DNA from: UBA920 sp964424635
Lineage (GTDB): Bacteria > Patescibacteriota > Doudnabacteria > UBA920
Direction of reading: 5' to 3'
DNA length: 14,784 nt
NCBI GenBank assembly: GCA_964424635.1
Contig: CAYRJC010000023.1
Location: forward strand, 1 to 14,784
In this document: piece by piece, positions 6,616 through 14,094 of the stretch
Numbering within the stretch: position 1 is the stretch's first letter
Layout: the number at the start of each line of letters is the position of its first letter
Program-made: the position numbers and the translations under genes
Notes under the pieces: generated by a model
Seen by the model: the letters and a program-made list of their open reading frames with translations, nothing else
Database searches by the model: none
Told to the model about the DNA's origin: nothing

Positions 6616-7317
6616 TTAGGATTGAATAATTTTATTAAAATCATCTGGCAACAAAGACGCACCCCCTACTAACAAGCCTCCGATGTTATGTTGACTCAAA
6701 AAATTATGAGCGTTAGTACTGTTTACACTACCACCATACAAAACTGATTTAACTCCAAATTTAGTATTGATATATAAAGCAATTTGTTCAGCGTGATCAG
6801 GAATCTCTACTCGCTTAGTAGCATAAGGATTACCATTTGATATAGCCCAAACCGGCTCATAAGCAACTATAACCTTCTTAGGATCTATCTCTGCTAAATC
6901 TTGGCGTAATTGCGAACTTAACACATCAGTAACTTCTAAATCATCTTGATCAACCGTCGTACCATAACCAACGCATAAAATTGGTGTTATTTTATAATCT
7001 AACAGTGCTTGAATTTTTTGATTGATCTGATTATCAGTTTCTCCCAAAGCACGTCGTTCGCTGTGACCTACTATGCAATAAGTAACATTCAAACTGGCTA
7101 AGTTAGCTGCAGAAATCTGTCCGGTATGGGGTCCCTTGATCTGAGAGCTTACATCCTGAGCACCCTTATGCATATATTCAACTAACGCCAAAAACGGAGT
7201 CGGCGGACATAGCACTACTTCATACTTAGAAACGATATCAATTTTCCTAGAAAGATCAGCAGCTTCCCTAGCGGTTAAAGGATTTAATTTCCAATTTCCA
7301 ATGATTAATTTTGACAT
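6616..7317 (-). CDS. tpiA: Triosephosphate isomerase
   Basis: The enzyme interconverts dihydroxyacetone phosphate and glyceraldehyde 3-phosphate. The 233-residue barrel is slightly shorter than the usual 250. Catalytic residues are all visible: Lys10 in GNWK (7-10), His85 in IVGHSERR (82-89) and Glu154 in YEPVWAI (153-159). Phosphate-binding segments LYGGSVN and LLVGGASL are present near the C-terminus. The mobile loop 6, normally GTGKTAT after WAI, instead reads SNGNPYAT, an altered lid. The start overlaps the galT-like stop by one base (TAATG) and has the strongest Shine-Dalgarno of the minus-strand genes. Confidence 0.94.
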   Translation of the reverse strand: MSKLIIGNWKLNPLTAREAADLSRKIDIVSKYEVVLCPPTPFLALVEYMHKGAQDVSSQIKGPHTGQISAANLASLNVTYCIVGHSERRALGETDNQINQKIQALLDYKITPILCVGYGTTVDQDDLEVTDVLSSQLRQDLAEIDPKKVIVAYEPVWAISNGNPYATKRVEIPDHAEQIALYINTKFGVKSVLYGGSVNSTNAHNFLSQHNIGGLLVGGASLLPDDFNKIIQS

Positions 7318-8330
7318 TAGATCTCCCCTCCTTCACCTCGTAAAAACTTTGCAGTAACCTCTGGGGGCATAGGATTTACAGGAATACCAGTACCGTATTC
7401 AAACCCGGCCCAAATAGTTAACCGAGGAAATAAGGTTAGATGCCAATGATAACTTTTTTCTTCATGTACTAAATGTTTATCATTAGACCTAGGCATAGTA
7501 TGAATATAATAGTTCAAAGGTGGATCCGACAACTTTACATACAAACTCCCCAAAACTTTTTTCAAAACATGGGCCAAGTGCAACAATTCTACGTCTGAAG
7601 TTGCTTCAAAGCGAGAATGATGCCTCTTAGGCAAAATCCAAGTTTCAAAAGGACTCCGAGAAGCGTATGCAGACATCACAACAAAATAATCATCTTCATA
7701 AACTATTCGATCTTTATGCTTAAGCTCCTCTTTAATAATATCGCAGTAAATACAACTTCCGGTTTGTTGATAATGGTGATAACATCCACGAAGCTCGTCA
7801 TGGATATGAGGCGGAACCATTGGTGTGGCCAAAATCTGATAATGAGGATGAACCAAAGACGCTCCAGCATCACGGCCGTGATTATGAAAAATTTGAACGT
7901 AATTAATCTCAGTATCTTTTTGAATTTCCTTAATTCTATCCTGGAAAAGCTTTAAACTTTGTTGTACCAGAACCGCAGATTGCAGCGCTGGTGGTTCGTT
8001 ATGTTTACGAGTAATAATTACTTCATGGTCACCATACCCAGAACGCGATTCATAAAAATCTTTTTGGCTATAAATTTTAGTTTGTTCTAAAGACTGAAAT
8101 TTATTTGGAATAACTCGTAGTTGCCAGTTATTATCGTTAGGAATTCGACAAACATCATCACAAAGGTCTGGATTTTTATTTTCATTACCTGGGCAAAATA
8201 CGCATTCCAAATCTAGCTCTGGCAAACCATAACTGACACTGTATGTACGAAAATCCTCTGGTCGCTTACTGCGACCAGGAGCTATCAAGACCCACTGTTT
8301 TGTGATTGGATTACGACGAAATTGTGACAT
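7317..8330 (-). CDS. galT: GalT-family nucleotidyltransferase (galactose-1-phosphate uridylyltransferase-like)
   Basis: The family moves a nucleotidyl group between sugar phosphates through a nucleotidyl-histidine intermediate; classical GalT makes UDP-galactose from galactose 1-phosphate. The 337-residue protein has both HIT-like halves: NPITKQWVLIAPGR (7-20), a metal-type CVFC pair (Cys43, Cys46), FHNHGRDAGASLVHPHYQ (148-165) with the HPH motif and nucleophile His163, a second cysteine pair Cys193/Cys196, and the C-terminal half from FETWILPKRHHSRF. The catalytic HPHGQ is HPHYQ here. No galactokinase, galE or other Leloir gene is nearby; the neighbours are glycolytic. Relatives in this family act as ADP-glucose phosphorylase or adenylyl-sulfate:phosphate transferase, so the substrate is uncertain. 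It overlaps tpiA by one base and follows ruvX after 14 nt. Confidence 0.85.
   Translation of the reverse strand: MSQFRRNPITKQWVLIAPGRSKRPEDFRTYSVSYGLPELDLECVFCPGNENKNPDLCDDVCRIPNDNNWQLRVIPNKFQSLEQTKIYSQKDFYESRSGYGDHEVIITRKHNEPPALQSAVLVQQSLKLFQDRIKEIQKDTEINYVQIFHNHGRDAGASLVHPHYQILATPMVPPHIHDELRGCYHHYQQTGSCIYCDIIKEELKHKDRIVYEDDYFVVMSAYASRSPFETWILPKRHHSRFEATSDVELLHLAHVLKKVLGSLYVKLSDPPLNYYIHTMPRSNDKHLVHEEKSYHWHLTLFPRLTIWAGFEYGTGIPVNPMPPEVTAKFLRGEGGEI
7327..7333 (-). promoter_or_regulatory. Strong Shine-Dalgarno for tpiA inside the galT-like gene
   Basis: On the minus strand AAGGAGG (7333 down to 7327) ends 9 nt before the tpiA ATG at 7317. It lies within the last codons of the upstream gene and encodes part of that protein's GEGGEI tail. 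It supports the tpiA start and independent ribosome loading on tpiA despite the TAATG overlap. Confidence 0.75.
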
Positions 8331-8344
8331 TAGTTATTTTGAAT

Positions 8345-8737
8345 TTATTTTTTATTTTGATTTAAGTAGTTTTGTAAAAAAATTTGTGCTGCCAAACTAT
8401 CAATATTATTTTTATCTTTAGAAATTTCTCCTGATATATTTTCTGCCATCACACTCGATAAACGTTCGTCAACTAATTCTATCGGAATATTAATTCGCTC
8501 TGCTAACTGATCATTAAAACTTTGAACTTCTTCTGATTTCTGAGTTAATTGGCCTGACATATTAATTGGTAAACCCAATACTACTTTTTCAATACCTTCT
8601 TCTTGTATAAAATTATTTATATTTTGCCAAAATTCCGTTGGTGACCATATCCCATACTCCCGGGCTAGGGTTTGAGTTTCATCCGATAGAGCCAACCCAA
8701 TCCTTTTGGTACCATAGTCTATTCCTAATATCTTCAT
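8345..8737 (-). CDS. ruvX: RuvX/YqgF-type RNase H-fold nuclease
   Basis: YqgF/RuvX proteins are small RNase H-fold nucleases linked to Holliday-junction resolution and 16S rRNA 5'-end processing. At 130 residues this is the usual length. The motifs run in order: LGIDYGTKRIGLALSD (4-19) with catalytic Asp7, VVLGLPINMSG (52-62), VDERLSS (89-95) with an acidic pair, and IDSLAAQIFLQNYL (112-125) with the C-terminal acidic residue. Its ATG overlaps the htrA stop in an ATGA, and AGGTGA just upstream serves as Shine-Dalgarno. The pairing with a protease looks like shared expression rather than shared function. Confidence 0.93.
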   Translation of the reverse strand: MKILGIDYGTKRIGLALSDETQTLAREYGIWSPTEFWQNINNFIQEEGIEKVVLGLPINMSGQLTQKSEEVQSFNDQLAERINIPIELVDERLSSVMAENISGEISKDKNNIDSLAAQIFLQNYLNQNKK

Positions 8738-9999
8738 TTAATTTCACCTAATGTCACGGTTATGTTTTTTTCATTATCATTGCTAAAAATTTTCATTTCA
8801 ACTTTATCATTAGGGCGAAACTCCTTTAAAGCCCTTGGTAAAGAATAGTCGGGTGTAAGCTTTTTACCAGCCACTTCCAAAATAATATCCCCTTCCAATA
8901 ACCCCGCTTTATCTGCCGGACTACTAGGAATAACCGCGAAGTCTGTAGGAGCATTTCCACCAAGGATCAAAGCTCCGTAATCCCTGCCTAACTTTTCGGA
9001 TTTAAAAATTACATCTGTAATCATCAAGTAGCGAACCCCCAAATATGGTCGGGTAATTTTTCCATCTTTATTAAAACTTTCCAAAGCAATTTTTACATCA
9101 TTAGCAGGTAAGGCAAAACCAATTGATTGTCCTTGTTGATCTATAGCAGTATTAATTCCAATAATTTTTCCTGTTAAATCTAATAATGGCCCACCAGAGT
9201 TACCAGAGTTAATTGCTGCATCAGTTTGTATAACTCCTTCTAGTTGTTCCAGCTCTCCCCCGCCGCCTGCAGTAATGCTTCTTCCAATTCCAGAAATTAT
9301 CCCACTCGTTATAGTATTTTGGTATTGACCTAAAGAATTACCGATAGCTATTACATGCTGACCTAATTGCAACTTTGACGAATCAGCCAGTTGTAAATAA
9401 GGAGCGTTTTTAATATCAATTTTAACAATAGCAATATCATTGCTTGGGTCTAAAGCCAAAACCTTTGCTTCATAAGATTTTCCGTCGCTTGTCATTACAG
9501 TATATTGAGCCGTAGCATCACTTACCACATGCTTATTAGTTACAATCATCCCATCTTCACTAACTATAAAACCACTCCCTGCCCCAATCTTTTGAACATT
9601 AGGAGTATTAGAATTATTAGAATTTTGCTGGTTTAAAAATCCAAATGGATCAAATTGAAATTGACGAAGCTGATTAACGTCTTTAGAAATTATAATAGAA
9701 ACCACTGCTGGACCGGCCTTTTTAACAACTTCTGTAGTAGCTGACTCTTCATTTAAAACTAAATTTTGTTCATAGACAGAACTTAGACTAGATCTGTTTC
9801 CGAATAATTTTTGAAAAAATGGACGGTGCGATAAATCCAGTGACCCATATAATCCTCCAACCACCCCAAACACCAAAGCCAAAACAGCAATTCCAACCTT
9901 ATGAGAATTAACATGTTGTGTATTTAAACTAGAATCTTGTTGATCCCGATCTTTATTTACTGACAGATCAGGCGTAGGATGAGTTTCAAAATCTTTCAT
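8734..9999 (-). CDS. htrA: Membrane-anchored HtrA/Deg serine protease with one PDZ domain
   Basis: HtrA proteases degrade damaged exported proteins at the outer face of the membrane. In this 421-residue protein a polar cytoplasmic N-terminus (1-33) leads to one membrane helix (about 35-54). The trypsin-like domain follows (about 90-310) with the catalytic triad His157 (TNKHVVS), Asp188 (NDIAIVKI) and Ser268 (GNSGGPL); GAGSGFIV and FALPAND are further family marks. A glutamine- and asparagine-rich loop (about 110-135) precedes the protease core. A single PDZ domain (about 316-419) contains PYLGVRY and SSPADKAGLLEGDIIL. There is no second PDZ, as in DegS and many Gram-positive HtrAs. A Shine-Dalgarno AAAGG lies 8 nt before the ATG. 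The gene follows the 541-residue surface protein by 21 nt. Confidence 0.95.
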   Translation of the reverse strand: MKDFETHPTPDLSVNKDRDQQDSSLNTQHVNSHKVGIAVLALVFGVVGGLYGSLDLSHRPFFQKLFGNRSSLSSVYEQNLVLNEESATTEVVKKAGPAVVSIIISKDVNQLRQFQFDPFGFLNQQNSNNSNTPNVQKIGAGSGFIVSEDGMIVTNKHVVSDATAQYTVMTSDGKSYEAKVLALDPSNDIAIVKIDIKNAPYLQLADSSKLQLGQHVIAIGNSLGQYQNTITSGIISGIGRSITAGGGGELEQLEGVIQTDAAINSGNSGGPLLDLTGKIIGINTAIDQQGQSIGFALPANDVKIALESFNKDGKITRPYLGVRYLMITDVIFKSEKLGRDYGALILGGNAPTDFAVIPSSPADKAGLLEGDIILEVAGKKLTPDYSLPRALKEFRPNDKVEMKIFSNDNEKNITVTLGEIK

Positions 10000-10020
10000 A
10001 TATTAACCTTTCTTATTAAC

Positions 10021-11646
10021 TTAACTTCTTGGCACAAATGAAGTTGTTTGGGGAGCTGTACTAGTAGCACCAGTAGGGCTTTCATATTCAGAAGATGGTA
10101 GCGGAATCAGAGGCTTAATTTCGGAAGTCTGCAAACAAACATTTCTTTCCTGAAGCACTCCTATCCCCCCACTGCTAGATTCGCCCCCGCTAATTGGAGT
10201 AAACACAAATTTATTAACCAACCCCTCAACAACTCCAGAAACCAACTGACTAACCGGACTATCGGTATTATTAGTCCCCAAATTAATCGCTCCAGAAATA
10301 GCTGCTTCTTGCACACTGAAAATTGCTGAGACTGTTTTATTTACCTGATTAGAAATCAAATCTCGCCCAGTCTTTACACCGGGGCTTATAACTTCTTTGG
10401 TGGCAGCTGTATCAGCTTCAAGCTTGGTTCGAGCTGCCAAGCTTTCATAATAACCCTCCCACCACTGCGGATAATTTTTTTCATCACTACCTAATCGTGC
10501 TAATTTTTGAACGAAATCAGGATCACCAGGATTAATTGTTAAGTCTTGCCCTACATTTTCTCTAGCCTTAGCTACAAAAATTTCATTTAGGTCTTTTCGG
10601 TTAGGATTAATACAAAAATATTCTGGCAAAAACTTCTTTATAATATCTTGATCTAATGGGTCAGAAACAAACTTATTCATGTATTCAATTGAGTAGAATC
10701 GGCCCAATTCATTTGAATAATACAGCTGACTAGCTATAGCAAAGCTTTTCTCAATATGAGCAACTAATTTATCTATCATTTTTATAGAAAAACTCGCAAA
10801 TGCTTTTGCTAAACCCTGCTTTACACCTTCTATTACCGCTCGTTCCAAATCTGAGGCCACAGTTACTATACCACCAAACTGAGCATTAGCAGTTTTTACA
10901 AACGGTAAATCAATATTATCTTGTAATTGATCTACTATTGCATATTGATTACTTACCTTTGATAATTCAGACTTAACTACAGCTAATCTATTATCGATTA
11001 TAGAATAATTTTTATAAAATTCTGGCCAAGGATTAATTTCAGAATTATTCCTATACGATGCAGCTGTTGCAAAAATTTCTCCATATTTTTGGAAAGAAAT
11101 CATATTTGCCTTGTGAAGCTCAACCATACCACTAGGAACTTCTATAGATCTTAAATTAGCCAAAAGCTGGGTGGTCTCTTTTTGAGCATTATTTAGCCCT
11201 GCAACATCCGCATTATCTACAAATAAGTTATTAGTTCCGCTGACAATTGAATTTTTATAATTCGAAACCATCGAACTAACAGTGTTGAGATAATTCAATA
11301 CATAATCTGAATCTTTGCGATTACTAATTTTCAATTCAGAATTATTGACTTGTGGAATAACAATTCGCTGCTTGGTTTGCAAAGTAGACTCTACTTGACC
11401 CCGCACCACATCTTGAGTAGCAATTTTTTCTAATAATTGTTGGCTAGCTTGGTAGTTGGGCTCAAGTTGAGACAAAAAACTCTTGTACTGAGCCAGCTCT
11501 TCTTGAGCGGCTTTATTTGCAGCATCGTAATCAGTTTTGTCTTTAAAACTCCATTCTCCTGGTTGCCAAATTGTCACTACAGCCAAAGCAACGACAGCCA
11601 TAGCAACCACTGCAAACGTAATTTTTTTATTTTTATCTATTATCAT
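10021..11646 (-). CDS. Large anchored surface or exported protein of unknown function
   Basis: I do not recognise a named family for this 541-residue protein. A basic start (MIIDKNKK) is followed by a membrane helix (about 9-26, very rich in Ala and Val), so most of the chain should be outside. Residues 40-245 are polar and mostly helical, with likely coiled coil (about 43-75 and 150-240). At 251-256 the motif KTANAQ resembles a signal-peptidase site in mid-protein. The second half has amphipathic helices (263-310), then FCINP with Cys345, a region ending GRDLISNQVNKTVS (427-440) and SQLVSGVVEGLVNKF (466-480), a Gly/Ser linker, Cys504, and a Ser/Thr/Pro-rich tail. The only two cysteines are both external and could form a disulfide. 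The second half reminds me of large secreted CPR proteins near pilus and secretion genes, but that is memory, not a search. Confidence 0.8.
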   Translation of the reverse strand: MIIDKNKKITFAVVAMAVVALAVVTIWQPGEWSFKDKTDYDAANKAAQEELAQYKSFLSQLEPNYQASQQLLEKIATQDVVRGQVESTLQTKQRIVIPQVNNSELKISNRKDSDYVLNYLNTVSSMVSNYKNSIVSGTNNLFVDNADVAGLNNAQKETTQLLANLRSIEVPSGMVELHKANMISFQKYGEIFATAASYRNNSEINPWPEFYKNYSIIDNRLAVVKSELSKVSNQYAIVDQLQDNIDLPFVKTANAQFGGIVTVASDLERAVIEGVKQGLAKAFASFSIKMIDKLVAHIEKSFAIASQLYYSNELGRFYSIEYMNKFVSDPLDQDIIKKFLPEYFCINPNRKDLNEIFVAKARENVGQDLTINPGDPDFVQKLARLGSDEKNYPQWWEGYYESLAARTKLEADTAATKEVISPGVKTGRDLISNQVNKTVSAIFSVQEAAISGAINLGTNNTDSPVSQLVSGVVEGLVNKFVFTPISGGESSSGGIGVLQERNVCLQTSEIKPLIPLPSSEYESPTGATSTAPQTTSFVPRS

Positions 11647-11685
11647 TTTTATTTTGAATTATTAAACACTAAATTTATTTTATTT

Positions 11686-13275
11686 CTATTCAACTAGTTC
11701 CCCACCGAATATTTTTAGTGCATCAGAGACCGCGCCGGCAGTATCAACTATTTGCTCACCAACAGAATCTTTTTGAATTACCACTCGAAATTCCACATTA
11801 CCACCGGCTTTCTCTCTTAAGAAATTCGTGATCAAAACCCGAAGCTTAGCATTTTCTAATTGCTCTTTATGAAATAAATATTTAACCAATATAACAACCC
11901 GGTTAGCCACAACTTCATGTAAAGGAGAATTTTTGAGCAGCGTTGCCAAAGGACTATTTACGGCTTTAACTGTATCTACCAAACCTGGCCACCATAACTT
12001 TACTTGCTCTACAGTCAAATTCAAATCAGAATCATTTACATCTGTTACTAAATTATCAGGTTCAGGATTAGTAGTTTTTTCAATAGCAAATACGGTTTCT
12101 TTTTTAGATACGTCGGTAACCAACTCAAGCTCTTGTTTCACTAAAGGACTCTGCAATGATTCTGAAGCAGAATCGCTATTTGTTTTTAATTGATTGTTAT
12201 TGGAAGAATTACTCTTGGCAGGATTAATAAATAAAGCTGCTTCCACACTAGCCATTAATAATGGCAGTTCGGAAGTTAATGCCTTATCAATCTCTTTATA
12301 AGCCCGCATGAATAATCGAATTATATAAAGAAGCTGTGCAATGTTAAAAGATAAAATCAAATCCGAACTCTCACTTTTATCTGGTGCTGCAGCTAATGCA
12401 AATTCCAAATGTTCCTGTAGTACTACTAAAGTTTTTTTAGCAAAAGAACTTGCATCAAAGTTAGCTTCTGTTTGAGCAGTGAAAAATTTTCCCAACTCAT
12501 TAGATTGTCCATTAGCAATCAAATTTAACAATTCTATAACACTAGACCTTGGAGTGGTCCCTAATAACAAATGAATTTCTGTTGTTTTTGCTTTACTATC
12601 CAAATGTGCAGCTAATGAAAGTTGAGATTGAGCATCCCGCATACCACCTTCACTATTTTCAACAATAATATCCAGAGCCTCGAGTGGTAATTTTAATTTT
12701 TCAGACTTTACAATCTGCTCTAATGATTTTTTTATTTCATCCGAAGTAAACTTTCGAAAATCAAATCGCTGAGTACGGGAAATAATCGTGTCCGGAACTT
12801 TTTCTATATCAGTGGTAGCTAAAATAAATAAAACATGTGATGGTGGTTCTTCCAAAGTTTTTAGCAAGGCATTAAAGGCTGCTTTTGACAACATATGAAC
12901 CTCATCAATCACAAACACTTTAGTTCGACCTTGGCTAGGTTGAAAACGAATATGTTCAATTAGTTCTCGAATATTATCTACTCCAGTATGCGAAGCTGCA
13001 TCAATTTCTATGACATCTAAAAACGTGCCGTCTGAGATTGCTGTACAAATCTCGCATATACCACAAGGATTACCACCATTAAGACTGTTACAATTTACAG
13101 CCTTAGCTAAAATTCTAGCCAAAGTAGTTTTACCAATTCCGCGACTACCAGTAAATAAATAGGCATGGCCAGTTTTACCGCTCGCAACTGCTTGCTGAAG
13201 TGTTTTCACAATAGCTGTTTGACCAATCACTTCTGCAAAATTTTTAGGTCTATAAATTTGATAAAATACTGCCAT
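11686..13275 (-). CDS. dnaX: DNA polymerase III tau/gamma subunit (clamp loader ATPase)
   Basis: DnaX is the ATPase of the clamp loader that opens and places the beta clamp at replication forks. The 529-residue protein carries YRPKNFAEVIGQ (8-19), Walker A GSRGIGKT (43-50), the zinc module Cys62, Cys71, Cys74 and Cys77, DAASHTGVDNIREL (92-105), Walker B VIDEVHML (122-129) with Asp124 and Glu125, sensor LATTDIEKVP (152-161) and the arginine-finger SRTQRFDF (166-173), where the usual SRC is SRT. The clamp-loader oligomerisation domain runs to about 350. A Ser/Asn-rich linker (353-425) is followed by a C-terminal domain (about 427-529) starting LWWPGLVDTVK, so the frame as read gives a tau-type product. 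The ATG follows an extended -10 promoter by about 60 nt and has no obvious Shine-Dalgarno. Confidence 0.97.
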   Translation of the reverse strand: MAVFYQIYRPKNFAEVIGQTAIVKTLQQAVASGKTGHAYLFTGSRGIGKTTLARILAKAVNCNSLNGGNPCGICEICTAISDGTFLDVIEIDAASHTGVDNIRELIEHIRFQPSQGRTKVFVIDEVHMLSKAAFNALLKTLEEPPSHVLFILATTDIEKVPDTIISRTQRFDFRKFTSDEIKKSLEQIVKSEKLKLPLEALDIIVENSEGGMRDAQSQLSLAAHLDSKAKTTEIHLLLGTTPRSSVIELLNLIANGQSNELGKFFTAQTEANFDASSFAKKTLVVLQEHLEFALAAAPDKSESSDLILSFNIAQLLYIIRLFMRAYKEIDKALTSELPLLMASVEAALFINPAKSNSSNNNQLKTNSDSASESLQSPLVKQELELVTDVSKKETVFAIEKTTNPEPDNLVTDVNDSDLNLTVEQVKLWWPGLVDTVKAVNSPLATLLKNSPLHEVVANRVVILVKYLFHKEQLENAKLRVLITNFLREKAGGNVEFRVVIQKDSVGEQIVDTAGAVSDALKIFGGELVE

Positions 13276-13341
13276 TTAGATTTATTTTATAAGAAAATTT
13301 GATATGATTTTTCTTTTGAAAACCATACCTATGCTATTGAT

Positions 13342-13350
13342 ATTATACCA
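13342..13350 (-). promoter_or_regulatory. Extended -10 promoter upstream of dnaX
   Basis: On the minus strand the motif TGGTATAAT (13350 down to 13342) is a perfect TATAAT with the TGn extension. There is no good -35: the region 17 nt upstream is the terminator hairpin of the previous gene. Transcription would start near 13335, giving a leader of about 60 nt before the dnaX ATG at 13275. It is the only clear promoter I see ahead of the long minus-strand run. Confidence 0.6.
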
Positions 13351-13351
13351 T

Positions 13352-13375
13352 AAAAAAATCCGCCTTTCGGCAGAT
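13352..13375 (-). terminator. Intrinsic terminator after the gtrA-like gene
   Basis: Read on the minus strand, TCTGCC (13374-13369), a GAAA tetraloop and GGCGGA (13364-13359) form a 6-bp stem with one T-G pair, extendable by one A-T pair, followed by seven T residues (13358-13352). It is a textbook terminator, 37 nt downstream of the gtrA-like stop, and separates that gene from dnaX. Confidence 0.88.
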
Positions 13376-13411
13376 AAATTTGCTATTAAAATAAGCTAAA
13401 AACCAAATAAA

Positions 13412-14080
13412 TTACTTCTTAAATACAATCAATTTATACCCAATAAAATTCCAAACCAAAGAGACAAAAGTCGCTAGAATCTTTGAAACATTTTTTATAG
13501 TATCAGCATTAATAAGATTGGTTAAAACAGGAGCTAAGGCAATTGAAGCTCCTACAACAATAGCACTGTTAATAACCAAACCAATTAAACTAACTAATAT
13601 AAATATGCCAAATTGATGTCCAACTCCAGTATCAGCATCAGTTCCCAAACTCAATCCAAAACCATACCATATCAATATCTCGGCAATCAAAAATACTATA
13701 AGAATAAACAGATAATAATTATCAATTACCCCATACAAACCACCAATAAGAACCAATGCAAAACTAATAAACCCTAGGCCACCAACCATAATTAACCTAA
13801 ACAAATTGGACAAAGGAGATGATGTAGATGCTGCAAAAGTCCAAGCTCTATTCCACAAGTAGCTTTGAATCATTGCCGCACTAAAACTTATAAAATTTAA
13901 TAATCCCAAATTTAGACCAGAAGTTACACCAAAAGACTTAGTAACATAATTCAAAATTATGAAGTCTAAAGCAGTATTGAGCGCGCCAATAGCAGCAAAT
14001 TTTAATAATTGTAAAATTACTGGCTTATTAGCCAGTAATTGTGTCAATTTTTGATTATAACTTTCAACTGGTGGGTTCAT
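13412..14080 (-). CDS. GtrA-like membrane protein with six predicted helices
   Basis: GtrA-family proteins are small polytopic membrane proteins linked to transfer of lipid-linked sugars across the cytoplasmic membrane during wall or surface polysaccharide assembly. This 222-residue protein shows both family hallmarks: KFAAIGALNTALDF (27-40) leading to the WNRAWTF turn (76-82), and a closing SKILATFVSLVWN (199-211) that ends IVFKK. Predicted helices are at about 24-46, 58-78, 94-117, 122-144, 158-183 and 198-218. Typical members have about 130 residues and four helices, so roughly 90 residues, two helices and a polar loop (146-156), look inserted between the halves. No Shine-Dalgarno is seen. 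It lies 14 nt after the two-repeat protein and its transcript ends at the terminator before dnaX. Confidence 0.82.
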   Translation of the reverse strand: MNPPVESYNQKLTQLLANKPVILQLLKFAAIGALNTALDFIILNYVTKSFGVTSGLNLGLLNFISFSAAMIQSYLWNRAWTFAASTSSPLSNLFRLIMVGGLGFISFALVLIGGLYGVIDNYYLFILIVFLIAEILIWYGFGLSLGTDADTGVGHQFGIFILVSLIGLVINSAIVVGASIALAPVLTNLINADTIKNVSKILATFVSLVWNFIGYKLIVFKK

Positions 14081-14094
14081 AAAACTATTAAATT

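Noticed and set aside
8734..8737. Recoding of TGA as glycine or tryptophan, as in some CPR lineages
   Set aside because: htrA and the transketolase C subunit end in TGA exactly at ATGA overlaps, with family-typical C-termini, and no gene shows in-frame TGA. Standard bacterial code fits.
12727..12735. Perfect A AAA AAA slippery heptamer in dnaX codons 181-183
   Set aside because: It lies within the ATPase domain, far too early for a functional gamma product, and is expected by chance in an AT-rich gene.
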